The notes: generated by a model not told the origin, from the sequence alone. A stretch of DNA of 53,167 bases from an uncultured Sulfolobales archaeon (GCA_937921695.1 CAKZTZ010000015.1:1-53167), one strand, 5' to 3'; counted from the stretch's first letter, positions 34,116-43,607 are shown. A program made the numbers and translations.

Positions 34116-34939
34116 ATCTTATCTAGGAAGGGGGTTACATGTAGGAGCTCTACGGGGATAACTTTAAACCCCTCAGCGTAATCCAGCTTGGCGAGCTTAC
34201 CGTAGAGGGCTGCGTAAACACTTACAATAAACTCTACGAGGGCCCTATCTTTAAACTGGCTCTCGTGCTTAAGCAGAGCCTCAATTTTAACATTTATGGT
34301 TTCACCGACATCTCGAAACACATTAGGGTTACTCGTATAGTAGAGAGCTGCGAATCTAGGGGTGAAAGCTTCCAACCCCTCTCTAATATCAACATCATTA
34401 ACATGAGGTAGCCCGGAAAGTATTAACGCTTCCAGAGTAGCTCTCCCCGTAACGATATGGTCACTGTGGGCCTCATAGGGAGCGTAAGGGTCTGGGGCTA
34501 AGACTACTGAAGGTTTAAGTTTCCTAATATAAGTTATAATTCTACTCCTAACGCTTAAAGTATCTGAAAGCTCCGCATCCCTAAAGTCAAGCCAGTAAAT
34601 ACTTTTCACGCCGAGGAGTTTAGCCGCCTCAGCCTGCTCCCTCCTCCTAATAGAAGCTAAAAACTCAGGGTACACGCTCTTATCTGTAGTGCCGAGCCTG
34701 CCGTCTGTCACTGTTAAATAATAAACGTCGAAACCCCTAGATGTTAAAGAAGCTATAGTCCCCCCAGCTCCTAAATCGCAATCGTCAGGGTGGGGCTGAA
34801 CGCAGAGGAAAACATTATGTATGTCGAAAACCCTGTTAATATCCGGGTAAAGTAGAGAAACTATATACTTTAGAGACTCCTCAAAAGATAAGCCTTTAAC
34901 GCTATCCAAGAGACCCTTAGAAACTTCCGGAAAGCCCAT
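34112..34939 (-). CDS. PIG-L/LmbE-family N-deacetylase
   Basis: 275 aa. Zinc motif QPHPDDCDLGAGG near the N-terminus, and the third ligand in YEAHSDHIVTGRA. The family removes acetyl groups from GlcNAc-type sugars or their conjugates. In a glycoside-degradation cluster it may act on N-acetylated sugars. No signal peptide. Confidence 0.85.
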   Translation of the reverse strand: MGFPEVSKGLLDSVKGLSFEESLKYIVSLLYPDINRVFDIHNVFLCVQPHPDDCDLGAGGTIASLTSRGFDVYYLTVTDGRLGTTDKSVYPEFLASIRRREQAEAAKLLGVKSIYWLDFRDAELSDTLSVRSRIITYIRKLKPSVVLAPDPYAPYEAHSDHIVTGRATLEALILSGLPHVNDVDIREGLEAFTPRFAALYYTSNPNVFRDVGETINVKIEALLKHESQFKDRALVEFIVSVYAALYGKLAKLDYAEGFKVIPVELLHVTPFLDKI

Positions 34940-35038
34940 CCTTAGTCCCCAAGTGTTAGTTAATGTAGTGGATTAAAAACTTCACCTAGGAGCTTCAAAG
35001 TCCATCCTTTAACGCAAAAATGGAATATGCTGGAAGCG

Positions 35039-35116
35039 TGGCGCCGCGGCCGGGATTTGAACCCGGGTCACGGGCTTGACAGGCCCGCATACTGGTCCAG
35101 GCTATACTACCGCGGC
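35039..35116 (-). tRNA. tRNA-Asp (anticodon GTC)
   Basis: Acceptor GCCGCGG (35116-35110) pairs with CCGCGGC (35049-35043), discriminator G, encoded CCA (35041-35039). Anticodon arm CGGGC-CTGTCAA-GCCCG, T arm CGGG-TTCAAAT-CCCG. No intron. The leader CTGGAA and trailer TTCCAG (35122-35117 and 35035-35030) can pair and extend the acceptor stem. Confidence 0.96.
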
Positions 35117-35155
35117 TTCCAGTCTAGCTTGTTTAGGTGCCGGGGTTTAAAGGTT

Positions 35156-36067
35156 TTAGCTCTCCCCGCTATATATTTTTTCTAGTTCCCTTATGAGCCT
35201 CCAGTTTGCTTCTATATTCTCCTCTATTGTTTTCACGTCTTCTTCTGTTATGTGGGCGAATCTTCCCTGTAGTTTCAGGTATTCTGCTATGGGTTTTCTC
35301 CTGGCTTTATCCGTGTATGGTTTACTGGGGGGGCTTATTGTTAGTTTTCCTTCCCCGTATTCCCATAGTATCCAAGCTCCTGTTTCTATGGCTAGTTTAG
35401 CTATGTGGACTGTCTTTTCAGAGTCGAACCTCCAGCCTGGGGGGCATGGCGAGTGTAAGTGTATTAGTTTGAAGCCCCTGATTTTAGCTGCTTTCTCTAG
35501 TTTCGCCGCGAAATCTGTTGGGTAGCCTACTGAAGCTGTGGCTACATAGGGGACTTTATGCATTAGCATTAGGAGGGCTATGTCTTTCCTCTCTTCAGTC
35601 TTCCCTATGATAGGGCTTGTTGTAGTTCGGGCTTTCCACATTGTTGTCCCACTAGCTTGAACTCCAGTATTCATATAGGCCTCGTTATCGCTAACTATAA
35701 CAAGTATATCCTCGTTCCTCACAGCAGCCCCGCTTAGAGTAGCGAATCCTATGTCGGCAGCGCCCCCATCGCCCGACCAAACGATTGTAATACTGTCAAC
35801 CCCTAGGATGTCATGGGAAGCTTTAAGGCCCGAAGCTACAGCAGCGGCTGAAGCGAAAGGCACGTGGAGTAGAGGCATGTCGATACCTGCCTTAGGCCAG
35901 TTACCAGCTATTATACTCGTGCACCCCGCCGGCACTACGAGGACAGCTTTCTCTCCTAGAACGCTGCCTACAACCCTTAACCCCATGTTGTGCGGGCAGC
36001 CCATGCACGCCGGGTTCCCGGGGAGTATGCCTTTAACCTTAGATAATGCAAGCCTTTGAAGGCTCAC
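35156..36067 (-). CDS. porB: pyruvate:ferredoxin oxidoreductase, beta subunit
   Basis: 303 aa ThDP- and [4Fe-4S]-binding subunit. CMGCPHNMGLR gives two cluster cysteines; VWSGDGGAADIG and DNEAYMNTGVQ form the ThDP/Mg motif (GDG...N); HSPCPPGW gives the late cysteine. Last gene of a gamma-delta-alpha-beta operon, overlapping alpha by 4 bp. 2-Oxoisovalerate or broader substrate use cannot be excluded. Confidence 0.92.
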   Translation of the reverse strand: MSLQRLALSKVKGILPGNPACMGCPHNMGLRVVGSVLGEKAVLVVPAGCTSIIAGNWPKAGIDMPLLHVPFASAAAVASGLKASHDILGVDSITIVWSGDGGAADIGFATLSGAAVRNEDILVIVSDNEAYMNTGVQASGTTMWKARTTTSPIIGKTEERKDIALLMLMHKVPYVATASVGYPTDFAAKLEKAAKIRGFKLIHLHSPCPPGWRFDSEKTVHIAKLAIETGAWILWEYGEGKLTISPPSKPYTDKARRKPIAEYLKLQGRFAHITEEDVKTIEENIEANWRLIRELEKIYSGES

Positions 36068-37266
36068 TTACCACCCACCTCCATCCATGGCATGTACCAC
36101 TCGGGCCTAGACCATCCTTCTATAGAGCCGTACTCGTACTCCTCTATGAAAGCCTTGATTATACTATAGAAATCTTCGGGGCCCACATCCACCCCTCCAA
36201 TTCCAGCTATAACGTTTTTAACTGGAGCCTTGCCTTCGAGGGCTGAAGACACTTCTAACCCTAAAATCCCCCTATGGCCCATAGATACAGCCCTATCAAC
36301 AGCTAGAAAGGCCTTAGCGCTCTGAGATATCTCGCGGAGTTCTTCCCACGGGAACGGCCTGAAGAACCTAACCCTTAGAAGGCCCACATTATAGCCCTCG
36401 TCCCTAAGCTTCTCAACAGCCTCTTTCGCATCCCCGCTCCAAGCCCCCATAGTCACCACTATGTAATCAGAGTTTTTAGCGTGGAAGTCTTCTCCAAGCC
36501 CCCCATAACTTCTCAGCCCAAAACCTTTAGCATATTCTAGGTCAACATCCCTAATTACTAGCCTAGACCTCTCCATAGCCTTCCACATGAGCCATCTGAG
36601 CTCCATTGAGACCTCATCAGGGCCTAGATTACCTACGGAGAAAGGCTTCCCAGGCTCTATTTTGAAAGGTAGAGGCTCCCTTGGGGGCAGCCACTCGCGT
36701 ACAAGCTCCTCTTCAGGCATGTCTACGGGCTCCGCGGTATGGCTTAGAGTGAAGCCTTCTAGGGCAACCATAACTGGAAGCGTCACCCTGGGATCTTCTC
36801 CTATTTTGAAAGCCTGGAGAGTCATGTCGAACACTTCCTGGACGCTTGAGGCGAAACCTATGATCCAGCCTGAGTCTCTAACTGTGAGAGCGTCATGATG
36901 GTCGCTGTGTATGTTCCAGGGAGGCCCTATTGCCCTAGTAACTACGGCCATAACTATTGGGAGCCTACTATAGGCAATCCACCAGAGCATTTCATACATG
37001 TATAGTAACCCGTGGCTCGATGTTGCAGTGAAAGCTCTAGCGCCCCCGGCGGCTGCACCGTAGACTGCGGCTAGTGCTGAGTGCTCGGACTCCACCCTTA
37101 TATACTTAGCCTTCAACTCCCCCCTCTCAACCATCTCAGCTATCCTCTCAACTATCACAGTTTGAGGCGTTATGGGGTACGCTGAGACTACTTGGACCCC
37201 GGAGACTCTTACAGCCTCAGCTACGGCAACGTTACCCGTTATAACCTTGCGTATCACGCTACTCAC
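36064..37266 (-). CDS. porA: pyruvate:ferredoxin oxidoreductase, alpha subunit
   Basis: 400 aa. VSAYPITPQTVIVERIAE at the start (ThDP aminopyrimidine site), ESEHSALAAVYGAAAGGARAFTATSSHGL, and a C-terminal transketolase-C region (RVRFFRPFPWEEL). Overlaps delta by 8 bp and beta by 4 bp. Confidence 0.93.
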   Translation of the reverse strand: MSSVIRKVITGNVAVAEAVRVSGVQVVSAYPITPQTVIVERIAEMVERGELKAKYIRVESEHSALAAVYGAAAGGARAFTATSSHGLLYMYEMLWWIAYSRLPIVMAVVTRAIGPPWNIHSDHHDALTVRDSGWIIGFASSVQEVFDMTLQAFKIGEDPRVTLPVMVALEGFTLSHTAEPVDMPEEELVREWLPPREPLPFKIEPGKPFSVGNLGPDEVSMELRWLMWKAMERSRLVIRDVDLEYAKGFGLRSYGGLGEDFHAKNSDYIVVTMGAWSGDAKEAVEKLRDEGYNVGLLRVRFFRPFPWEELREISQSAKAFLAVDRAVSMGHRGILGLEVSSALEGKAPVKNVIAGIGGVDVGPEDFYSIIKAFIEEYEYGSIEGWSRPEWYMPWMEVGGK

Positions 37267-37573
37267 CTTCGAGAATCATATCTATAGCTTTCGCTGGGCA
37301 CACTTGGGAGCATACTCCGCAACCCTTGCAATACTCGTAGTCCACGCTGGGGATCCCTCTGAAAGGCCATATTATAGTGTTTTCAGGGCAGTAGAGCCAG
37401 CATATTCCACACTTTATACATTTATCCCCATACACTATTGGCTTGTAGAGTCTCCATACTCCCGTTCTTCCAGCAGAGCCCGGGCTAGGTTTCGCTAGGA
37501 GCTTCTCGGCGAAAACCCTCAAGTCTTCAACTCCCTCCCTCTCAGGGTTTAAAGGTTTATAAGTGAAGCCCAC
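37259..37573 (-). CDS. porD: pyruvate:ferredoxin oxidoreductase, delta subunit (2x[4Fe-4S])
   Basis: 104 aa ferredoxin-like electron-transfer subunit with two C-x2-C-x2-C-x3-C-P motifs: KCIKCGICWLYCPENT and YCKGCGVCSQVCPAKAI. Six bp after gamma. Length as usual for archaeal PorD. Confidence 0.93.
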   Translation of the reverse strand: MGFTYKPLNPEREGVEDLRVFAEKLLAKPSPGSAGRTGVWRLYKPIVYGDKCIKCGICWLYCPENTIIWPFRGIPSVDYEYCKGCGVCSQVCPAKAIDMILEGE

Positions 37574-37579
37574 TAATGC

Positions 37580-38119
37580 TCACCCCGACACGGAATTCCA
37601 CGCTAGCCTAGCAGCTTCAACGTTAGCCTTAAGTAATTCACCCTTGAAATACTCGCTTAAAGCATTAACTACACTCTCGAGACTAGCTATTCTGAAAACC
37701 TTAGCCATAGCGGAGGACATAGCGGTGTTCACGAGGGGCCAACCAGCTATCACAAGGCCCAACTCTACAGCTATAGAGGTGGCGTTAACATAATATACTT
37801 CCCTCCCAGGTATCTTAGGCTTCTCAGAGGCATTAACAATGACAGGAGCACCTTCAGGGGCTAGTTTAGAAATATCAACTAACTCTAGAATCCTAGAGCT
37901 GAAAACAGCCACGCCTTCAGGCTTTTTAACACTCGAATGCCTAGCTATAGGGCCGTTAGAAACCCTGAGATAAGACTTAACTATAGCACCCCTCCTCTCA
38001 GCCCCAAACTCCGGTATAGCCTGGGCCCACAAGCCCTCAAGGACGGCGGCAGAAGCTAGAATCCTCGAAGCCGTAACCCCACCCTGACCTCCACGGCTGA
38101 GTATTAGAAACTCCCGCAA
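37580..38119 (-). CDS. porG: pyruvate:ferredoxin oxidoreductase, gamma subunit
   Basis: 179 aa from TTG 38119. The REFLILSRGGQGGVTASRIL segment (glycine-rich) and AIPEFGAERRGAIVKSYLR are gamma-subunit marks. The frame is open from 38140, but the family begins right at REF. First gene of the operon; AT-rich sequence at 38150-38190 is the likely promoter. Confidence 0.92.
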   Translation of the reverse strand: MREFLILSRGGQGGVTASRILASAAVLEGLWAQAIPEFGAERRGAIVKSYLRVSNGPIARHSSVKKPEGVAVFSSRILELVDISKLAPEGAPVIVNASEKPKIPGREVYYVNATSIAVELGLVIAGWPLVNTAMSSAMAKVFRIASLESVVNALSEYFKGELLKANVEAARLAWNSVSG

Positions 38120-38240
38120 CAAACAATACTCCACCAACACTCTATCTTCTATCTAGAAAGTTAAAAAATAAACGTTAATACGAGAATAACGAAGGAAAAG
38201 TTAAGGAGAAAGTTTTAATGTCGGCTTAGAAGGTGGCGCT

Positions 38241-40163
38241 TCACCAGACTATGTATGGGGCTTCGAACTTATGCTTCCTCCCAGTCTTGACTATGCGCGC
38301 TGGCGTATCGAAGTATGCTTGACCCCCGCCCAGCCAGCTCAGTAGAGGCCAGCCTCCTAGTGAGGGGTCTGAGAGTTCTATGGGGTTCGGCGTTATCCCG
38401 TTAAACCTCCACTTGTCGGGTGCTAGGCCTCTCTCATAGTATTCTGCTGGGCTCTTAGTGAACAGTATTTTCTTCACCATGTCTGGTAAGTGTTTTACGG
38501 GGTTGACGGCGTCTTCAGACATCTCAACACGCTCCGGTATCTCCTCGGCAAACCTCTCAAACCCCTTCACACTTATGTATTTAGGTTTGACTGTAACTGT
38601 TTCAGCCCACCTGCCCATACCGTAGGGTATGTAGAGCACTCCTGGAGCTACAGCTGTAGACACGACTACTGGAACCTCTACGGAGCCCATCGGGGTTTCA
38701 ACCCTAACTATGTCGCCTGTTTCAACCCCGAACTTAGCGGCATCCCTGGGGTTAACTACTGCGAAGTTCTCGGGTGTTATCTGCTTCATCCAATAGTAGA
38801 ACTGGCTCCTGTGCTTAGTGAATAAAGGCCCACTGCTAATAACTAGGATGAGAGGCCACTCTCCACTCTTATATACTAGCCTTAAGGGAGCCCCGTGAAG
38901 CCACTTATCCTTCTTCTCCACGGCTAGCCCCGGTATGGGCGCGTATGTGGCTGGCGGGAAGTATCTGGGCCCTCCATAGAACTTCTCCCCTGTAGCGCTA
39001 TTCCTCGTCTTAGCTAGCTTATCATTCCAGAACCTGAGTATCTTGTCTCCGGGTACTGAGCGTTTCGATATGCCGCGCGCGTCGAAAGAATCCTCATACC
39101 TTGTGAAGACCCCGCCCCTGGCTAGGCAGTAGGCTGCATACCTCCACTCGTCTGCCGGCAGTATGTCCTTGAACCTGGCTATTGGATAGTTCCTCTCAAC
39201 GAAATCTACCTCCTCGTCAGGCACGCTCTCAGGTATTATCTTAAGGTCTTTAGCGTGGGCCGCGCCGTTAGCGAACACCCTCAAAATGTACTCCCACAAG
39301 CAGTGCATGGAGAACCACTGGCCCTCATACTTCCTACCTTTAACGCCCTGGAACGCCTTATCCCCGTATCCCGGCATTTTTAGAGCCTTAGCGGTATCTA
39401 TGAGGAACTCCCACATGGAAGCATATCTCGGGTGCCCGTTGGGGCATGTTCCTATATACTGTGTTAGGGGCATTATGACGGGGGAACGCCATCCTTCAGC
39501 CCTGACTAGGCCGAGGCCGCCCGCATATAGGAAGTGGACGCCTAAGGTTCCAGTCTCCAGGTATGTGGTGTCAGGCACTATGTAGTCTGCATATAGGTAT
39601 GTCTCGTTTATAGTAGTAGTTATCCCTATGAATAGTGGGAGCTTCTTCGAGTCTTTAAGCACCTCGGCGAACTTGAGCCCATAGTTGGCAGCTATGACTG
39701 GGTTAGCATAGTATAGTATTAAAGCTCCTATAGGGTAGGGGTATCCCTCAGCTATGCCGGCGAACAGCTCACCATATATCTCTTCAGGGGTGAGGGGATA
39801 CCATGGCCTCTTTGTTGGGAACGCCGCTTTAACAGCTTCCTCGCTGCTTTTACCCTCTTTCATAGCCTTCTTAACTCTCAACCAATACTCTAAAGTATCC
39901 TCATAGCTGTACTTATGCCTGTCTATGAAAGGCCCCCATCTTATGGGCTCTCCGAAGCCTGAGTCTCTGAGATCGTAGAGGTAAGAGTTGTAGCTTGTAG
40001 TAGAGGGGCGCCCTAATAGTCCTCCCTTCCTGTGGAAGTTGCCTATGAGTGCGTCTAGGATCCTATAGGCCCATACTATGTATTCACCGTTAGGGTGCAT
40101 GCCCGCCCCTCTGTGAATATATGTTGCAGCCATGGGGGCTGCTTCAGCGAAATCCCTAATCAT
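38241..40163 (-). CDS. molybdopterin oxidoreductase, C-terminal part (split by in-frame stop)
   Basis: 640 aa. It continues the molybdopterin-binding domains of the preceding frame (YIHRGAGMHPNGEYIVW...DALIGNFHRKGGLLGRP) and ends with the molydopterin dinucleotide domain (VVNPRDAAKFGVETGDIVRV; ISVKGFERFAEEIPERVEM). It is in the same frame as the upstream part, separated only by TAA at 40212-40214 and 16 further sense codons. ATG 40163 has no ribosome binding site, so separate initiation is doubtful. See the stop entry. Confidence 0.8.
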   Translation of the reverse strand: MIRDFAEAAPMAATYIHRGAGMHPNGEYIVWAYRILDALIGNFHRKGGLLGRPSTTSYNSYLYDLRDSGFGEPIRWGPFIDRHKYSYEDTLEYWLRVKKAMKEGKSSEEAVKAAFPTKRPWYPLTPEEIYGELFAGIAEGYPYPIGALILYYANPVIAANYGLKFAEVLKDSKKLPLFIGITTTINETYLYADYIVPDTTYLETGTLGVHFLYAGGLGLVRAEGWRSPVIMPLTQYIGTCPNGHPRYASMWEFLIDTAKALKMPGYGDKAFQGVKGRKYEGQWFSMHCLWEYILRVFANGAAHAKDLKIIPESVPDEEVDFVERNYPIARFKDILPADEWRYAAYCLARGGVFTRYEDSFDARGISKRSVPGDKILRFWNDKLAKTRNSATGEKFYGGPRYFPPATYAPIPGLAVEKKDKWLHGAPLRLVYKSGEWPLILVISSGPLFTKHRSQFYYWMKQITPENFAVVNPRDAAKFGVETGDIVRVETPMGSVEVPVVVSTAVAPGVLYIPYGMGRWAETVTVKPKYISVKGFERFAEEIPERVEMSEDAVNPVKHLPDMVKKILFTKSPAEYYERGLAPDKWRFNGITPNPIELSDPSLGGWPLLSWLGGGQAYFDTPARIVKTGRKHKFEAPYIVW

Positions 40164-40211
40164 GGTTTTAACTGTTTCAACATACTCTCTAAACTCTATA
40201 GTCCCGGGCTC

Positions 40212-40214
40212 TTA
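40212..40214 (-). other. in-frame TAA interrupting the molybdoenzyme gene
   Basis: Minus-strand reading: ...DWLAIASP-stop-EPGTIEFREYVETVKT-MIRDFAEAAP... The same frame continues through 16 codons to the ATG at 40163. With a sense codon here the product would be 1176 aa in all, a normal size for a TtrA/PsrA-type subunit with insertions. TAA rules out selenocysteine (TGA) and pyrrolysine (TAG). Confidence 0.85.
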
Positions 40215-41771
40215 GGGGCTCGCTATGGCCAGCCAATCTTCGAAACTGCGGCTTAACGCTTCATCGTATAATATCTTAAATGCAGTCTTAACAGTTATAG
40301 TCCCTCCTGTTGCTAGCGTCACCTTACCCTCATAGAGGAGCTCCGCCCTATCAACAGAATCGTTGACCGCCAGCTTCTCGCCAGTCCACACTACAGGCTT
40401 ATCTGTATCTTCAAGTTTAACATCTTTAGCTTTCAGGAACTCCCCGAACCTGGGATGCCCCTCTTCAACTATCACAAGCCATGTCGCGTTCGCATAGAAA
40501 GGATATCCTAGCTTCTCCGCTGCCTTAGCGTGTGGTGCTGAGAGGAAGCTCTCATTATAGCGTTTGTTCTCCAGCATCCACCTTATCATAGCGAAAGCTA
40601 GTGCAGCGTCCTCGCCCGGCTTCACTGGAACCCATATTATGTTGCCTCTAGCGCGGGTCCTCGGAGCTACAGGGTTGACCCAGTAGATTTTCAGCTCGCC
40701 GCTAGCTGCTTTCTCTATGAAGAGACCTTGACCTGTAGCTCCAGGGTGGATCCTTCCCATCTCCACGCCGGCGGCTATCAGAACTTTAGCTCCCTGATCT
40801 GGGTTTATGTCATAGTATCCCTCCCAGAGGTAGTTGCCGGCATAGTAGGCTAGCTGGCATGATGACGTGTGCCTCAACCAGTTAACGCTCCCAAAGGCGA
40901 ACGTCCACCTCCTATAGAATATGTCAGCATTATCCTGCCCCCTACCCCTCATCCAGACGATCATGTTAGCTTTAGTTCCCAGCTCGGGCCTGTTAGGGTC
41001 TATGAGTATGTCTTCTAGTTTTAACCCTTTCTCTCCAAGGATCTTGGACCATTTAGTTTTAAAGTCTTCCAGGGCTTTAACTATGTCATCATAGGTCTTC
41101 GCGGGATCCCTGGCTGTAGCCATTATAGCGTCAACATCCTTCTTCATGTCTGAAAGTATCTTGTTGGGGTCTTCGAAGCCCGCGTCCCTGAGTTTCCCGT
41201 AGACGAAGAACTCCCTAAGGCCAGGTAGTTTTTCTCCAGTTTCCGTTATTTCGCAGCCTTCGACAACGCATTTTATCAGCTCATCCCAGCTGATAGCTTT
41301 CCATTTACCGCTACCCCTAGGGCCGGCCCTTCTCAGGGGTTTGATGACCCTGTAAGGGTCGTATACATAGTGTATGCCGTCAACACCTCTAGGGCATAGT
41401 GTGCCGCTCCACTTCTCAATAGCTGTTTTAATCGGGGTATCGTAGGGTAAGTGTTCATACCTTTCAACCTGCTTCTCTAGAGACACAGCCCTATTATATG
41501 GGTGGTAGGGGTTACCTTCTATTCTCTCTATAACCTCTACATCCCCATATTTCACTACTCGCGCTTTGATACCGCACCTCACATTGCAGCCTAAACATGT
41601 AGAGATGACATATCTCACGTTGTCTCCAAACTGGAGGTCGGGACCGTAAAACTGCCTCTTAGGTCTAACGATCTTATCTACGACTTTCCAATAGCTCCCT
41701 AGGAAGACTGCTAGGGATGCTGCAGCTAGAGCCCCCTTAATATAAGTCCTCCTACTAATCCTCGCGGTCAC
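40212..41771 (-). CDS. molybdopterin oxidoreductase, N-terminal part (PsrA/TtrA-like)
   Basis: 519 aa. Twin-arginine signal SRRTYIKG with a hydrophobic stretch (export outside the membrane). [4Fe-4S] site C-x2-C-x3-C (STCLGCNVRCG) plus a distant C (GTLCPRG). A likely Mo-ligand Cys is in RHTSSCQLAYYAG. DMSO-reductase family catalytic subunit; the three-gene context fits polysulfide, sulfur, thiosulfate or tetrathionate reductase. Overlaps the membrane subunit by 4 bp. Truncated by TAA; the rest follows in frame. Confidence 0.85.
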   Translation of the reverse strand: MTARISRRTYIKGALAAASLAVFLGSYWKVVDKIVRPKRQFYGPDLQFGDNVRYVISTCLGCNVRCGIKARVVKYGDVEVIERIEGNPYHPYNRAVSLEKQVERYEHLPYDTPIKTAIEKWSGTLCPRGVDGIHYVYDPYRVIKPLRRAGPRGSGKWKAISWDELIKCVVEGCEITETGEKLPGLREFFVYGKLRDAGFEDPNKILSDMKKDVDAIMATARDPAKTYDDIVKALEDFKTKWSKILGEKGLKLEDILIDPNRPELGTKANMIVWMRGRGQDNADIFYRRWTFAFGSVNWLRHTSSCQLAYYAGNYLWEGYYDINPDQGAKVLIAAGVEMGRIHPGATGQGLFIEKAASGELKIYWVNPVAPRTRARGNIIWVPVKPGEDAALAFAMIRWMLENKRYNESFLSAPHAKAAEKLGYPFYANATWLVIVEEGHPRFGEFLKAKDVKLEDTDKPVVWTGEKLAVNDSVDRAELLYEGKVTLATGGTITVKTAFKILYDEALSRSFEDWLAIASP

Positions 41772-42898
41772 AAGCCCTCACCCCTCTTAAACTCGAAGCC
41801 TACAGGGAACACTGAGCCGAGTACTATGATGAGGAATACGCCTATGGCGAAAATGCCAGCTATCAGAGCGTACTCAATTAAAGGTATATGAGCTTCTATA
41901 ACGCCCAGCCCAGTCACAGAAACCTCTTGGGCTTTAACGATAAAATTCCACCTACTAACTACGACTCCGAGGATCCCAGCTATTGAGGCTACTATTGATA
42001 GGGAAATGTAGCGGGCTGAGAGGAGTGATGAAGCGAAAGCTATGAGGTATAGGATTAAGGCTAAACTTATAAAGCCGTAGAGATGGGTGAAAGCGAGATA
42101 GTAGGGTGAGCCTCCAAACATGAAGTACCAAGTTCCAACTTGTATAAGTAGTGATACTATTGCTGCCGCCGATACTATAGCAATAATGGCTATGAAAGGC
42201 TTTATACTGTTAAACTCTAGCTTGACAACTTTAAGGATCCAGATAGCCAGCACTATTATGGCGATATCCATCAGGATTTCCTCGACGAAGAAAATGAATG
42301 GGAGCGCCATCGAGTTCACCCACACGAAATTAGATGTCTGCATGAAGAGCGTGGCCGGATATACAAGCCACGTTATTAGCAATACAGAGCCTATGAAAGC
42401 TAAGACCTTAAGGGGCTTCTCTAAAGCCGCATACTTCCTCTCATCGGATACTCCCAGAGATAATATTCTGTATACAGGGTTACCGGTCTCCATATACCTA
42501 AGGTGTAGGGGGTAGGAGAAGTATAGTAGGGTGAAGACTATTGATATAAGGGCTACTAGGGGCCATGCTATAGCTCCCTGGAAAGCTATTAGGGAGAAGC
42601 CTGGACTAGCCTCGCTAGGCAGGACCCGGGGCCCTATCATCAGCTTCCAAGCGTTATCCGGCGCTCTTAAATCAGCTAGGGGCCCTAAAAGTATAACTAG
42701 GAACATTGAGAGGCCGAATACTAACATTAGAGACATCACCCTCCTCATTATGCCGAGCATGTACGCGAGATACGCTATGAATAGTAGTGCTGAACCTGAT
42801 ATTATTAGTGAGTATGCGAAGACTACAGGCATCCATATGACTGGCTCGGCGAAGTTATTAGGGTACCAGTAGCCCGAGGTATACTCCGGGTAGCTCAC
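41768..42898 (-). CDS. NrfD/PsrC-like quinone-interacting membrane subunit
   Basis: 376 aa with about 9-10 membrane helices and no cofactor cysteines. FAEPVIWMPVVFAYSLIISGSALLF near the start and an NrfD-type N-terminal segment. It anchors the molybdoenzyme and passes electrons to or from the quinone pool. Overlaps both partners by 4 bp. Confidence 0.85.
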   Translation of the reverse strand: MSYPEYTSGYWYPNNFAEPVIWMPVVFAYSLIISGSALLFIAYLAYMLGIMRRVMSLMLVFGLSMFLVILLGPLADLRAPDNAWKLMIGPRVLPSEASPGFSLIAFQGAIAWPLVALISIVFTLLYFSYPLHLRYMETGNPVYRILSLGVSDERKYAALEKPLKVLAFIGSVLLITWLVYPATLFMQTSNFVWVNSMALPFIFFVEEILMDIAIIVLAIWILKVVKLEFNSIKPFIAIIAIVSAAAIVSLLIQVGTWYFMFGGSPYYLAFTHLYGFISLALILYLIAFASSLLSARYISLSIVASIAGILGVVVSRWNFIVKAQEVSVTGLGVIEAHIPLIEYALIAGIFAIGVFLIIVLGSVFPVGFEFKRGEGL

Positions 42899-43569
42899 TT
42901 GTTAGCCACCTCCGGGAGGTCCCTATAGAATATCATTGGCTCCGCTCCAGACTCTAACTTAAGCCTCTGGGTAGCGGTTTTAGCTAAGATTCTAGATATC
43001 ACGGATTCAGGGTCGCTAATATCCCCGAAAACTCTAGCTCCCGTAGGGCAAGTCTCGACGCACGCTGGTAGGAGGCCTAGGTGTATCCTGTGTTCGCAGA
43101 AAGTGCACTTATCAGCAACACCTTTTATTGGGTTAGCGTACCTAGCCCCGTAGGGGCAAGCCTCTATGCACGCGCCACAGCCTATGCAGAGATCGTCATT
43201 CACAAGTACTAGGCCATCATCCCTCTTAAAAGTAGCCCCGGTAGGGCATGGCCTAACACATGGAGGGTTATCGCAATGGTTACACTGTTTAGGAACAAAC
43301 ACTATGACGCCATCGCCCACTACATGCCTCTCAACCCAGGTCCTAAAAGATCCTATAGGCACATTATTCTCAGCAGCACAAGCAACAACACATGCCATGC
43401 AACCATAACACTTACTAACATCAAAATACATGGCCCACCTACGCTTCCCACGCTCAGCACTGGAAGCTTCACTCTTAATAGCTGCTAGAGAAACTGTAAG
43501 AGCTACAGCCGATTTAGCCATGGTCTTAATGACTTCGCGCCGTGAAACAGCCTGGGTCAAGACCGTCAC
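42895..43569 (-). CDS. four-cluster Fe-S subunit (PsrB/TtrB-like)
   Basis: 224 aa. N-terminal SRREVIK with a hydrophobic stretch suggests Tat targeting in its own right, which is less usual for this subunit. Cluster motifs: CYGCMACVVACAAEN, CNHCDNPPCVRPCPTG, CIGCGACIEACPYGA and CTFCEHR...CVETCPTGA. It carries electrons between the NrfD-like and molybdopterin subunits. First gene of the operon. Confidence 0.9.
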   Translation of the reverse strand: MTVLTQAVSRREVIKTMAKSAVALTVSLAAIKSEASSAERGKRRWAMYFDVSKCYGCMACVVACAAENNVPIGSFRTWVERHVVGDGVIVFVPKQCNHCDNPPCVRPCPTGATFKRDDGLVLVNDDLCIGCGACIEACPYGARYANPIKGVADKCTFCEHRIHLGLLPACVETCPTGARVFGDISDPESVISRILAKTATQRLKLESGAEPMIFYRDLPEVANK

Positions 43570-43607
43570 CCTACCAGATTTAACAATTGAAAACTACGCT
43601 TAAAATT

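Noticed and set aside
40212-40214. Selenocysteine or pyrrolysine codon
   Set aside because: The codon is TAA, which serves neither.
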